From an uncultured Eubacteriales bacterium (GTDB lineage Bacteria > Bacillota > Clostridia > Oscillospirales > Acutalibacteraceae), in NCBI GenBank assembly GCA_900316385.1, contig ONCP01000003.1, forward strand, positions 1-64,000: a DNA stretch of 64,000 nt, written 5' to 3'. Under the pieces are notes generated by a model. The model saw nothing but the letters and a program-made list of their open reading frames with translations, was not told the origin of the DNA and did no database searches. Positions within the stretch are counted from its first letter, which is position 1; every line of letters starts with the position of its first letter. The position numbers and the translations under genes were made by a program. Below are positions 8,702 through 16,858 of the stretch, one piece after another.

Positions 8702-8736
8702 CAGTATACCATAATGTTGCGGTTTGTGGTATACTG
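8702..8736. promoter_or_regulatory. Symmetrical divergent promoter region with 10-bp inverted repeat
   Basis: CAGTATACCA (8702-8711) and TGGTATACTG (8727-8736) are perfect inverted repeats 15 bp apart. Each contains a TATACT-like -10 for its own direction, so one symmetrical site could serve both genes. Confidence 0.5.
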
Positions 8737-8763
8737 TTTTTAAATTATTCAGGAGTTTTTGAT

Positions 8764-9594
8764 ATGGAAATTTATAAAACAGATACGGGAATCCGCGTAG
8801 ACGGAGTAACAGACCTTGATTTGGCGCAAACGCTTGATTGCGGACAGAGCTTTCGCTGGGTTTGCGGCGAGAACGGTTTTTCGGGGATAGCCTTCGGCAG
8901 ATACGCGGTAATGAGACTTGAGGGAGAGAGCCTATATATAGACAACGCGACAGAGGAGAATTTTGAAAAGATCTGGAAGCCCTATCTTGATCTTGAGCTC
9001 GATTACGGTGAGATCCGCCGCCAAATCGCGACGCTCCACCCCGTTTTGCGCGAGGCGAGCGCCTATGCCCCCGGAATCAGGATCCTCAGACAGGAGCCGT
9101 GGGAGGCGCTTTGCACCTTTATTATTTCGCAGAACAACAATATCAAGCGGATCAAGGGGATCGTTGAAAGGCTTTGCGAGAGCTTCGGCGAGAAAATCGA
9201 CGGCGGTTATCTTTTTCCGTCCGCGGAAAGGCTGAGCGCGCTCGAACCCGAGGAGCTTGCGCCAATCAGGGCGGGCTTTCGCAACAAATACATAATCGAC
9301 GCCGCAAGAAAGGTCGCTTCAAACGAGGTTGAGTTGGAAAAATGCCGCTCGCTTCCTTACGACGAGGCGCGCGCCGAGCTGATGAAAATAAAGGGCGTCG
9401 GCGTCAAGGTCGCGGACTGTACGCTGTTGTTCGGCCTTCACAGGATCGAGGCGTTTCCCGTAGATGTGTGGATGAAACGCGCGCTCGAGAAGCTCTTTCC
9501 CGATATGACCCCTGCCGATTTCGGCGAGTACGCGGGTATCGCTCAGCAATATATTTTCCATTACAGCCGTATGCACCCTGAGCTTTTTGGTTAA
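8764..9594 (+). CDS. ogg: 8-oxoguanine DNA glycosylase/AP lyase (OGG1 type)
   Basis: A 276-residue protein (start ATG 8764 after CAGGAG) of the OGG1 branch of HhH-GPD DNA glycosylases, which excise 8-oxoguanine opposite C in base-excision repair. Visible are an N-terminal OGG1 domain (DLAQTLDCGQSFRW), FIISQNNNIKRI, and the helix-hairpin-helix plus GPD signature KIKGVGVKVADC...PVDVW. The catalytic Lys is probably K215 and the catalytic Asp D234. Some gene calls would start at 8695, but those extra residues read through the promoter and lack an SD. Bacterial OGG1-type enzymes are found mainly in Clostridia and a few other groups; most bacteria use MutM instead. Confidence 0.9.
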   Translation: MEIYKTDTGIRVDGVTDLDLAQTLDCGQSFRWVCGENGFSGIAFGRYAVMRLEGESLYIDNATEENFEKIWKPYLDLELDYGEIRRQIATLHPVLREASAYAPGIRILRQEPWEALCTFIISQNNNIKRIKGIVERLCESFGEKIDGGYLFPSAERLSALEPEELAPIRAGFRNKYIIDAARKVASNEVELEKCRSLPYDEARAELMKIKGVGVKVADCTLLFGLHRIEAFPVDVWMKRALEKLFPDMTPADFGEYAGIAQQYIFHYSRMHPELFG

Positions 9595-9602
9595 TCTGAC
9601 AA

Positions 9603-9631
9603 TTGCGGTAATAAAAGAAATATAGTATAAT
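9603..9631 (+). promoter_or_regulatory. Sigma-A promoter of the secreted protein at 9653
   Basis: TTGCGG, 17 bp, TATAAT, ending 22 bp before the start codon. Confidence 0.65.
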
Positions 9632-9652
9632 CACATTCAAGGAGGAATGGGA

Positions 9653-10924
9653 ATGAAGATAAAAAAGATTTTTTCACTAGTTTTTTCCCTTTTGATATGT
9701 GTAACCGCGGCTGTCGGCGGTCTTTCCGCAAAGGCGACGGATACCGTGACTTACAGCTTTGAGATCAAAACGACCGAGGCGATCGCGGGTTTTAAAGGAA
9801 CGGTTTATTATCCTTCCGAGAGCCTTTCGGTAAACAGCGTTACCGTTGCGGGAGATAGCTATTATTCAGATAAGGGCGGAAGCATTTCGATCAACTCGTC
9901 AAATCCGCAGAATCCGTTAAGCTTTTCCCCTGCCGCTAATGTTGTTACCGTTACGTTCAATGTAAACGGCACATATGACAGGACGGATGTTTATACCACG
10001 CTCAAGAGCATTTACACAAAAGAGATGGTAACAGGGGGCAACGTGCCCTTTACTTACCGCAATCTTATCAACGGAACGAAGGTAACAAGCGGAAAAACCG
10101 ACATTGATAACCCTCAGAACAGCTACGAGGGCACAGCCTTTACCGTAACCTATAACTACAATGTCAGTCCGACCGATGGAAAATCAATTACAAAAACGGT
10201 TTACACCGAAGAAACGACCGCAAACAAAATCGCGGAAGTAGGAATGCCCTCACCGAGAAGCCCTTATTACACCTACGACTTGGGCAGAGTTGATCAGGTG
10301 AGCGCGTCGAACCTTACGGCGTCGCTCAGAGCGACAGCGCGCAAGTATGATGTTAGTGTCGACGGCGTGCTTCAGGACAGATACGGCTATATGGATACGG
10401 CGACCGTCACCGCTGACGAGGAAAAATCCTTTATTATCAACGGAGACGTTGTGGCGACAGGCACAAGCTTCAGCTTTTATGTTACGGGCGATATTGACGT
10501 TACTCTCGGCGATCCCGCCGAAAGTGATGAAGGGATCTCTGTTGTCAAGAACGCGCAGTATGTTTATGACGACGCGGGCTCAACGTATGTAAAGCTTGAG
10601 CTTTTGGCGACGGCAAACCGCAAGGATTTTGCCAGAATGGGAACGGCATTTTCGCTGAGCGAAAAGAGCGACGGGGAAATCACGCAGGCGGTAACGAATA
10701 TCAGCTCCGGCTCAGGAACAGACTCAAAAATCCATATCCACAACTCGGGAGTTGACGCGCCGAACTTATCTGGACGTTATCAATTTATTTACGCGCCTTA
10801 TATTGATGTTTCCAAAATCCCCGCAGGCAGAACGATGTACGTTTACGCGTATTCCGTGAATGCCGACGGAGAGGTTTTGGTGAGCTACCCCGCGCAAATC
10901 AATCTTTCAAATATTCGAACCTAA
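9653..10924 (+). CDS. Secreted protein with cohesin-like N-terminal beta domain
   Basis: The 423-residue product starts at ATG 9653; an ATG two codons earlier is too close to the AAGGAGG. The signal peptide is MKIKKIFSLVFSLLICVTAA... with cleavage near LSAKA. Residues about 28-150 (VTYSFEIKTTEAIAGFKGTV, then ...VVTVTFNV) look like the beta-sandwich of cohesin-type or related extracellular modules. A second module follows, then a C-terminal stretch ending in YVYAYSVNADGEVLVSY. That ending resembles the last module of the partial protein at 2-712, which has RFYAVVNGETYYSDY in the same place. No anchor motif is visible. Function unknown; the extracellular location is well supported. Confidence 0.7.
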   Translation: MKIKKIFSLVFSLLICVTAAVGGLSAKATDTVTYSFEIKTTEAIAGFKGTVYYPSESLSVNSVTVAGDSYYSDKGGSISINSSNPQNPLSFSPAANVVTVTFNVNGTYDRTDVYTTLKSIYTKEMVTGGNVPFTYRNLINGTKVTSGKTDIDNPQNSYEGTAFTVTYNYNVSPTDGKSITKTVYTEETTANKIAEVGMPSPRSPYYTYDLGRVDQVSASNLTASLRATARKYDVSVDGVLQDRYGYMDTATVTADEEKSFIINGDVVATGTSFSFYVTGDIDVTLGDPAESDEGISVVKNAQYVYDDAGSTYVKLELLATANRKDFARMGTAFSLSEKSDGEITQAVTNISSGSGTDSKIHIHNSGVDAPNLSGRYQFIYAPYIDVSKIPAGRTMYVYAYSVNADGEVLVSYPAQINLSNIRT

Positions 10925-10944
10925 CAAAGCTTTGAATAATAAGA

Positions 10945-10978
10945 ACAAAAAACAGGGCTGTCGCTTGCGGCAGCCCTG
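10945..10978 (-). terminator. Terminator, strongest for the minus strand
   Basis: CAGGGCTG/CAGCCCTG inverted repeat around TCGCTTGCGG. On the minus strand it is followed by TTTTTTGTTC; it can also stop the plus-strand gene ending at 10924. Confidence 0.75.
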
Positions 10979-10983
10979 ACTGA

Positions 10984-11358
10984 TTATTCTGTTACGATTT
11001 TGAACTCGACCTTGTCTCCGTTCTTGACTCCGATCCTTACCTCGCGGTCATACTGTCCCTCGCGGATATAATTGTTGAGTACCGCGGAGGTGAGAACCTT
11101 TGCGGGATAGTAGATGGCCTTTTTGATTTCCGTCCAAAGACCCGATTGTGTGATGTAAAGGTCGTTGGTTTTGGCAAAGTAGTAGAGAACCTCCTTGATC
11201 CCGTCCTCATAACGCTTGATCCCGATATAACGCAGGAACTCCGCCTTTGTGAAATCGTCGATGTTGACGCTGTCTCCGTCGTATTCGTTATTGATCTTAA
11301 ACAGCAGAACCTCGTCGTTGCGAACGAGAAACACTCTTTTTTCCTGAATATAAACCAT
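10984..11358 (-). CDS. Hypothetical cytosolic protein, 124 residues
   Basis: Not recognised. The product has a charged, mixed alpha/beta composition with no signal or membrane segment. It begins MVYIQEKRVFLVRNDEVLLF and contains YDGDSVNIDDF and a Lys/Asp-rich end. The start ATG at 11358 has AAGGATGG 8 bp upstream. A promoter at 11411-11438 and a terminator downstream make it a single-gene unit. The coding frame is well supported by its SD, promoter and terminator, but no function can be offered. Confidence 0.65.
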   Translation of the reverse strand: MVYIQEKRVFLVRNDEVLLFKINNEYDGDSVNIDDFTKAEFLRYIGIKRYEDGIKEVLYYFAKTNDLYITQSGLWTEIKKAIYYPAKVLTSAVLNNYIREGQYDREVRIGVKNGDKVEFKIVTE

Positions 11359-11410
11359 TTTTTAATCCATCCTTAATTACCCGTTGATAGTGTAAAAAAC
11401 ACCTGATAAC

Positions 11411-11438
11411 ATTATATAACTTTAATCACGAAAATCAA
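11411..11438 (-). promoter_or_regulatory. Promoter of the 124-residue hypothetical gene
   Basis: On the minus strand TTGATT, 16 bp, TATAAT, about 50 bp before the start codon. Confidence 0.6.
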
Positions 11439-11464
11439 CAGTTAATTACAAGAATTACAAAATT

Positions 11465-12688
11465 TTAATCTTTATCTACAACGATTCGGCACATAGAGCT
11501 GAAAACAGAGCCGTCGGTAAAGGTGATCGTGTAATAAATCCTTGCTTTGCCTACCTTTTTAGACGTAACAACTCCGTCGGAGCTTACCGTCGCGACCTTT
11601 GTGTTGGTGGATTTAAAGCTCAGCGTGTAGTCCGAGGATTTAAAGCTCGAGCCTGTGTAGGTGTTGTTGAGGAGCCTTTCGATAATTACGGGCTTCATTT
11701 TGAGTGTTTTTTTCGTTTTAAGATCAAGGTACTCGGTCGAGTCGCCGTTCCCGAAAACACCGTCCTCGTAAAACAGCTTGTTTTGCTTTGCGACGTAAGC
11801 CATTTTCGCGTTTACGCATTTAAAGCTCATTACGCCGACAGGCTTGACGTTTTCTCCGATCGTTTCATAAACGGTAACGGTCGTCACGCCCGCGCCCGTA
11901 GCGTAGACAAAGGTATCGTCAACGGCGCTGACAACATCCTCGTCGTCGATCACGAGCCAATAATCGGCCTTGTGCGGCATATTGAGGATATCGGTGATCT
12001 CAAGGTGGGAATTCTGCATATAGGTACTGCTTCCCTTGGGGCTGTATTTCAAGGTCACCTCGGAAAAATCAGGCTTGATCGTGGTTGGAAAGTCGCCGAC
12101 CGTCAGCTTGAAGGAGCCTGCCTTTACACCTCTGAGATAAACCTCGACCTCGGTCGAGCCCTGCTTTTTGCCTCTTGCAAAGTAAAAACGCTTATTGCCC
12201 TCGGCTCTGGCTGTTTTGCCGATACCCGCAACGCTTTCGTCGGCAAGCTTGAAGCTGTAATTGCTGATGAACGGATTGTTGACGGAGAATTCCGTTCTCA
12301 CGCCCTCGTTCATAATTACGTTTTTAAATCCGACTGTGCCGAGCGGCTTTACGCTGAACCGCAGGCTTTTTACGACCGTCATTTTGTTTTTGGACGGACG
12401 GTAATAGATTTTTACAACAGGCTTTTTCCCCGTTGTTTCGGCAAGCGCCTTGATCCTGAGATTCCAGCTTTCGCCGTTATCGGCAAATTTTACGCTGATG
12501 TTTTTGTTTTCGTTGTACTTCACCTTTGCGTAATACTTGAGCGACTTCGGCTTTTTCAGGTTGTATTCCTTGAGCGTGAACTGACGGATGAGCACATCCT
12601 TGACCTCAGCCTGAGCCGAAGCGGGAAAAACCGCCGCCGCGCTTCCAAGAGTTACTACCGATAATAATATGATAAAAAACTTCTTCAT
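11465..12688 (-). CDS. Secreted protein with C-terminal BIG2/Ig-like domain
   Basis: A 407-residue precursor starting at ATG 12688 (AAGGAGG 7 bp upstream). The signal peptide is MKKFFIILLSVVTLGSAAAV..., cleaved near ASAQA. The mature chain is beta-rich. The last 90 residues contain the BIG2-like pattern SFKSTNTKVATVSSDGVV followed by SKKVGKARIYYTITF, as in the Ig-like ends of the surface proteins at 5850 and 33558. There is no linker, dockerin or sortase signal, so the protein is probably secreted or loosely wall-bound. Function unknown. It is a single-gene unit with its own promoter. Confidence 0.75.
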   Translation of the reverse strand: MKKFFIILLSVVTLGSAAAVFPASAQAEVKDVLIRQFTLKEYNLKKPKSLKYYAKVKYNENKNISVKFADNGESWNLRIKALAETTGKKPVVKIYYRPSKNKMTVVKSLRFSVKPLGTVGFKNVIMNEGVRTEFSVNNPFISNYSFKLADESVAGIGKTARAEGNKRFYFARGKKQGSTEVEVYLRGVKAGSFKLTVGDFPTTIKPDFSEVTLKYSPKGSSTYMQNSHLEITDILNMPHKADYWLVIDDEDVVSAVDDTFVYATGAGVTTVTVYETIGENVKPVGVMSFKCVNAKMAYVAKQNKLFYEDGVFGNGDSTEYLDLKTKKTLKMKPVIIERLLNNTYTGSSFKSSDYTLSFKSTNTKVATVSSDGVVTSKKVGKARIYYTITFTDGSVFSSMCRIVVDKD

Positions 12689-12725
12689 CCAATTCCTCCT
12701 TATTAATCTGAAAGAATCCATTCTT

Positions 12726-12765
12726 ATTATACCATTTTAGAATTATTTTGCAAGTTTTCTTGCAA
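12726..12765 (-). promoter_or_regulatory. Promoter with an inverted repeat over the -35 box
   Basis: On the minus strand TTGCAA, 16 bp, TATAAT. The -35 lies in one arm of the perfect inverted repeat TTGCAAG-TTTT-CTTGCAA (12748-12765), a possible repressor site. Confidence 0.5.
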
Positions 12766-12779
12766 AGCTGTAAATACAG

Positions 12780-12808
12780 TTGCTAAAATACTACAAAACG
12801 TGTATACT
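12780..12808 (+). promoter_or_regulatory. Promoter of fabG and the following gene
   Basis: TTGCTA, 17 bp, TATACT. Transcription would begin near 12815, inside the ribosome-binding site, giving an almost leaderless message. Confidence 0.6.
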
Positions 12809-12817
12809 TAACAGGAG

Positions 12818-13549
12818 GTGATCATCATAGCCCGAGTATTAATCACAGGAGCCTCGAGAGGTATCGGAGCGGCGACAGCCGCCGCGTTTGCCGAGTCGGG
12901 GTATGCCGTTATAATCAATTTCAATAACTCAAAGGAAAAAGCCGATGCTCTCGCGTACAGGCTCAGCTCCGAGTTCGGCGTTGAGTGCCGAGCCGTAAGG
13001 GCGGACGTTTCAAACCCCGATGAGGTCAGAGCGATGTTTGCCGAAATCGGAGACATAGACGTTTTGATAAACAACGCGGGGTATTCCTCGCAGATGTTGT
13101 TTACGGATATCACCGACGAGGAATGGCAGAAAACGATCTCGGTCGATCTGAGCGGAACGTTTTACTGCTGCCGCGAGGCGCTCCCGTCGATGATCAGGAA
13201 AAAATCGGGAGCGATCATCAACATAAGCTCGATGTGGGGCGAGGTCGGAGCCTCCTGCGAGGTTCATTACAGCGCGGCGAAGGCAGGCGTTATCGGACTC
13301 ACAAAGGCTTTGGCGAAGGAGGTCGCGCCGTCAGGCGTTCGCGTCAACTGTATCGCCCCGGGAGTTATCTCAACCGATATGATGAGAGGCTTTGACAGCG
13401 AGGCGATCTCGGCATTGACAGAGGAGACCCCGCTGGGAAGATTGGGCACACCCGAGGATATCGCCTCCGCGGCGCTTTTCCTCGCGGGAAGCAAGGCGGC
13501 GTTTATTACAGGCCAGACGCTCGGCGTCAACGGCGGATTTATAATTTGA
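12818..13549 (+). CDS. fabG: 3-oxoacyl-ACP reductase-like short-chain dehydrogenase
   Basis: A 240-residue classical SDR of the FabG type; such enzymes reduce 3-oxoacyl-ACP with NADPH in fatty-acid elongation. Visible are TGASRGIG (cofactor loop), NNAG, the Ser of NISSMWG, the catalytic YSAAK, and NCIAPGVISTDM. The residue set fits FabG, but other SDR reductases look alike. The start is uncertain: there is no ATG. The only canonical codon is GTG at 12818, which overlaps the very strong SD AGGAGGTGATC. Normal SD spacing points to ATC 12821, ATC 12824 or ATA 12827; ATA would give the usual MARVLITGASRG beginning. The downstream gene starts 8 bp after the stop. Confidence 0.85.
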   Translation: MIIIARVLITGASRGIGAATAAAFAESGYAVIINFNNSKEKADALAYRLSSEFGVECRAVRADVSNPDEVRAMFAEIGDIDVLINNAGYSSQMLFTDITDEEWQKTISVDLSGTFYCCREALPSMIRKKSGAIINISSMWGEVGASCEVHYSAAKAGVIGLTKALAKEVAPSGVRVNCIAPGVISTDMMRGFDSEAISALTEETPLGRLGTPEDIASAALFLAGSKAAFITGQTLGVNGGFII

Positions 13550-13557
13550 GGAGTAAA

Positions 13558-14670
13558 ATGAGCGACAATCAAAAAAAATACATAAATGTTTCATATTTTT
13601 TTAAGCTTGTTTCCGCAGCTATAAACGGAAAACCGCCCGAGGAACCGCCCGAGGGTGTGGACTTTAATAAAATTTTTCAGATAGCAAAGCTGCATTCCCT
13701 CGGCAACACAACGTTTTACGCGGTCGAAAAGCTTGAAAACAAGCCCGAGCCCGCCCTTTACAAGAAGTGGTGCGATGAGAGAAACATTGGCGTTCACCGC
13801 AACCTGATCCAGACGATGGAGTTCGAGCAGATCAAGCGCGAGCTTCAGGCGAAAGGTATCGAATATATGCCGATGAAGGGACTGCGTATGTCGGGGTATT
13901 ATCCGAAGCCCGAGTACCGCACAATGAGCGATATCGATTTTTTGATCCGTGAAAAAAATCTCAAGGCGTGCGGAGAAATACTGAAAAGCCTCGGATATAA
14001 GCCGTATATGGTCGGCTCGGTCCATCATGACGAATACCATAAGCCGCCGCTTATGATCGCGGAGTTCCACCACGAGTTGATCGGACAGGATTCACGCTTT
14101 TTCTCCTATTATGACGGGATTATGGACAGATGCGAGAAGGTCGGCGATTATGAGTACCGTATGAGCGACGAGGATTTTTATATTTTTACGCTTGTTCACC
14201 TTAATAAGCATTATGAGTTCTCGGGCACGGGCGTCCGATCCATCCTTGATATGTATCTTCTCAACGAAAAGCTGCTTCCCCTCCTCGACCGTACTTACGT
14301 TTTTGCGGAGCTTGACAAGCTTGAGCTGAGAGAGTTCTTTGATAAAATCAGGGAGATCGGCGAAAAGTGGTTCAAAACAGAGGATTACTCTGCTTTTTCC
14401 GAGGATGAGATATACATCATCCGCAGTACCTCCTACGGCCTTGACGAACACGAGTTTATCAACAGAAAAGGCGATCTCGAGGGCGCGGCGTTTCTGAAAA
14501 AGAGGATTTTCCCGTCATACGGTTGGATGAAGGATCATTATCCCGCGGTCAAAAAATTTCCGCCGATTTTGCCCTTCGCGTATGTTTACAGGCTTTTCCA
14601 CGGTCTGATCTTTAAGAGAAAAAGGATCAAAAACGAGATAACAACACTCAAAAAGAATAAGAAGGAATAG
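13558..14670 (+). CDS. Uncharacterised nucleotidyltransferase-family protein (NTP_transf_5-like)
   Basis: A 370-residue protein whose segment MPMKGLRMSGYYPKPEYRTM followed by SDIDFLI fits the nucleotidyltransferase pattern of the NTP_transf_5 family, with the DxD metal-binding pair. Members often sit in polysaccharide or surface-modification loci, but their substrates are mostly unknown. The start ATG 13558 is preceded by GAGGAG, which overlaps the fabG stop, so the two genes are translationally close and share a promoter. No signal or membrane segment. A hairpin terminator follows. Confidence 0.75.
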   Translation: MSDNQKKYINVSYFFKLVSAAINGKPPEEPPEGVDFNKIFQIAKLHSLGNTTFYAVEKLENKPEPALYKKWCDERNIGVHRNLIQTMEFEQIKRELQAKGIEYMPMKGLRMSGYYPKPEYRTMSDIDFLIREKNLKACGEILKSLGYKPYMVGSVHHDEYHKPPLMIAEFHHELIGQDSRFFSYYDGIMDRCEKVGDYEYRMSDEDFYIFTLVHLNKHYEFSGTGVRSILDMYLLNEKLLPLLDRTYVFAELDKLELREFFDKIREIGEKWFKTEDYSAFSEDEIYIIRSTSYGLDEHEFINRKGDLEGAAFLKKRIFPSYGWMKDHYPAVKKFPPILPFAYVYRLFHGLIFKRKRIKNEITTLKKNKKE

Positions 14671-14671
14671 A

Positions 14672-14705
14672 AAAATGTCATCCCGACTCAGGGATGACAT
14701 TTTCA
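14672..14705. terminator. Hairpin between convergent genes
   Basis: AATGTCATCCC/GGGATGACATT is an 11-bp inverted repeat with a 6-base loop; it follows the stop at 14670 and reaches the spoVAE stop codon. Confidence 0.65.
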
Positions 14706-15068
14706 GCTTTTGTCCCCCGATCTGGCGCAGAACGAAGCTATTACCGAAAAAACCACCGCGGCGCCTATTCCCGCCGCCGAAGCGGTCAAAGCTCCCGTCA
14801 GTATTCCGAGGGCGCCGTCTTTTGAAACAGCTTCCCTAACGCCGTTTGCCATCAAATAACCAAAGCCCGAAATCGGGACCGTCGCTCCCGCTCCCGCGAA
14901 CTTCACAAGCGGCTCATAGAGCCCGACAGCCGTAAGGGCGACGCCAAGCACAACAAAGGCGGTCAGAATTCTTGCGGGCGTAAGCGAGGTCTTGTCGATC
15001 AGAACCTGTCCCAGCACGCATATCAAGCCGCCGACAGTGAACGCGATAATAACTTGCGTCGCAATCAT
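14703..15068 (-). CDS. spoVAE: Stage V sporulation protein AE (SpoVAE/SpoVAEB)
   Basis: A small polytopic membrane protein of 121 residues. It carries the hallmarks of SpoVAE: GGLICVLGQVLIDKTSLTPA, GLYEPLVKFAGAGATVPISG and FGYLMANGV. SpoVA proteins form the inner-membrane channel that moves dipicolinic acid in and out of the spore. Usually spoVAC and spoVAD lie beside it; here neither neighbour is present, so it is an orphan copy. The ATG at 15068 directly abuts the SD AAAAGGAG, an unusually tight spacing. The next upstream codon in frame (GTG 15107) lacks an SD. Confidence 0.9.
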   Translation of the reverse strand: MIATQVIIAFTVGGLICVLGQVLIDKTSLTPARILTAFVVLGVALTAVGLYEPLVKFAGAGATVPISGFGYLMANGVREAVSKDGALGILTGALTASAAGIGAAVVFSVIASFCARSGDKS

Positions 15069-15129
15069 CTCCTTTTGTAAATACACGGTTTTGTATTTAG
15101 TGTTCACACAAAATTCAGATTTATTCGTA

Positions 15130-15158
15130 TTGCTTTAAAAATAGTTTTGGTTTATAAT
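15130..15158 (+). promoter_or_regulatory. Promoter of the Gld-like ABC operon
   Basis: TTGCTT, 17 bp, TATAAT, 32 bp before the TTG start of the ATPase gene. Confidence 0.65.
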
Positions 15159-15189
15159 AATAAGTGATTTTGAATTAGGAGTGATAGCA

Positions 15190-16137
15190 TTGGTAGAGGT
15201 AAAGAATCTTACTAAGCGCTACGGAAAGCTAACCGCCGTTGACGATATAAGCTTCACGGCGAAAGAGGGCGAGATCCTCGGCTTTCTCGGACCGAACGGC
15301 GCGGGTAAGTCCACTACAATGAATATGATTACGGGTTACATTTCCTCGACCTCGGGCACTGTTACCGTGGACGGCGAGGAGATACTCCGTAACCCCAAGG
15401 CGGTCAAGAGGAATATCGGTTATCTTCCCGAGATTCCGCCGCTTTATGTTGATATGACGGTCAGAAAATACCTTGAGTTTATGTTTGAGCTCAAAAAGGT
15501 GCGCCTCCCCAAGCGCGAGCATATTGAGGAGGTTATGAGGCTTGTCAAGATAACCGATGTTAAGGAGCGTATAATAAAGCATTTATCCAAGGGCTACCGC
15601 CAGCGCGTGGGCTTTGCTCAGGCTTTGCTCGGCAATCCGCCCGTGCTCATTTTAGACGAGCCGACTGTTGGACTTGATCCAAAACAGATCATCGAGATAC
15701 GCAAGCTCATCAAGAGTCTCGGAAAGAAGCATACCGTGATCTTCTCGTCCCACGTGCTGTCCGAGGTTTCCGCTACCTGCGACAGAATAATCGTTATTTC
15801 CAACGGAAAAATCGTTGCCGACGCCAAGACCGACGAGCTCGGGTCCACTCTCGCGGGCGACGAAAAGCTCAGCCTCGACATAGAGGGCTCGCCGAGCGCG
15901 GTGCTCGATACGCTCAAGGTCATTCCCGGCGTGCTCAAGATCCGCAAGCTTCGCGATGTGGGCTCCTCGGCGTCGCGCTATATAGTCGAGTACAAAACCG
16001 ACAGGGACGTTCGCCGCGATGTGTTCAAGGCGATGGCGAACTCGGGCTTTGTAATACTGAATATGCAGAGCGCCAACGAAACGCTCGAAGACAGCTTCCT
16101 CAGGCTCGTTGCCGAGGATAACTCAAAGGAGGTGTAA
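15190..16137 (+). CDS. ABC transporter ATP-binding protein, GldA-like
   Basis: A 315-residue ABC ATPase. Walker A is GPNGAGKST, the signature is LSKGYRQRVG, and Walker B is LILDEPTVGLDP, with a C-terminal 90-residue accessory domain. The start is TTG 15190, 8 bp after AGGAG; the GTG at 15181 overlaps the SD. It is the first gene of a four-gene operon (ATPase, permease, GldG-like, DUF4340-like), the usual arrangement of GldAFG-type exporters in non-gliding Firmicutes and Bacteroidetes. The substrate is unknown. The stop is followed by the permease start 3 bp later. Confidence 0.9.
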   Translation: MVEVKNLTKRYGKLTAVDDISFTAKEGEILGFLGPNGAGKSTTMNMITGYISSTSGTVTVDGEEILRNPKAVKRNIGYLPEIPPLYVDMTVRKYLEFMFELKKVRLPKREHIEEVMRLVKITDVKERIIKHLSKGYRQRVGFAQALLGNPPVLILDEPTVGLDPKQIIEIRKLIKSLGKKHTVIFSSHVLSEVSATCDRIIVISNGKIVADAKTDELGSTLAGDEKLSLDIEGSPSAVLDTLKVIPGVLKIRKLRDVGSSASRYIVEYKTDRDVRRDVFKAMANSGFVILNMQSANETLEDSFLRLVAEDNSKEV

Positions 16138-16140
16138 GGA

Positions 16141-16845
16141 ATGACCGCAATATTCAAGCGGGAGCTCGGCTCCTACTTTAACTCCGCGATAGCTTATATC
16201 GTTATGGCGGTGTTCTTCGGCTTTTCGGGATATTTCTTCACCGCGACCTGCTTTGTCGGGAATATGTCCACGCTGAGTTACACCTTCTCAAATATGTTTA
16301 TGATCATCATTTTCCTTACGCCGATAATCTCGATGAAAACCTTCAGCGAAGAGAAAAAGCAGAAAACAGATCAGGCGCTTCTCACCTCGCCCGCGAGTCT
16401 GTTTGATATCGTTATGGGCAAGTTCCTCGGCGCGTTCACGCTTTACGCGCTGTGCTGTTTGATTTTCTTTGTTTACGGTCTGGTGATCTCGTTCTTTACC
16501 GCTCCCGACTGGGCAGTGATCATCTGCACGACCGTCGGCATACTTCTGCTCGGCGGAGCGTTGATAGCGATCGATATTTTCATCAGCGCGCTCACGGAGA
16601 GTCAGGTCATCGCGGCTGTTGTCGGAATGGCGGCAGGGCTCGCGCTCTATATGATCAACACCTTTATTTCGATGATCCAGGTGGATTGGATCGCGTCCGC
16701 GCTCAAGGCGATCTCTCCGACCAATTACTATATGAGCTTTACATACGGTATGCTCGATCTTACGGGCGTGGTATTCTTCCTCAGCGTTATCGCTCTGTTT
16801 GTGTTCTTCACGATCCGCGCGCTTGAGAGAAAACGCTGGAGCTAA
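16141..16845 (+). CDS. ABC transporter permease, GldF-like
   Basis: A 234-residue ABC-2 type membrane protein with six predicted transmembrane segments. It opens MTAIFKRELGSYFNSAIAYI, typical of GldF/NosY-like permeases, and contains the polar loop KTFSEEKKQKTDQALLTSPA. It pairs with the ATPase just upstream; AAGGAGG overlaps the end of the ATPase gene. It would form the membrane pore for the ABC complex. Confidence 0.88.
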   Translation: MTAIFKRELGSYFNSAIAYIVMAVFFGFSGYFFTATCFVGNMSTLSYTFSNMFMIIIFLTPIISMKTFSEEKKQKTDQALLTSPASLFDIVMGKFLGAFTLYALCCLIFFVYGLVISFFTAPDWAVIICTTVGILLLGGALIAIDIFISALTESQVIAAVVGMAAGLALYMINTFISMIQVDWIASALKAISPTNYYMSFTYGMLDLTGVVFFLSVIALFVFFTIRALERKRWS

Positions 16846-16858
16846 GGAGGGGAAGAAT

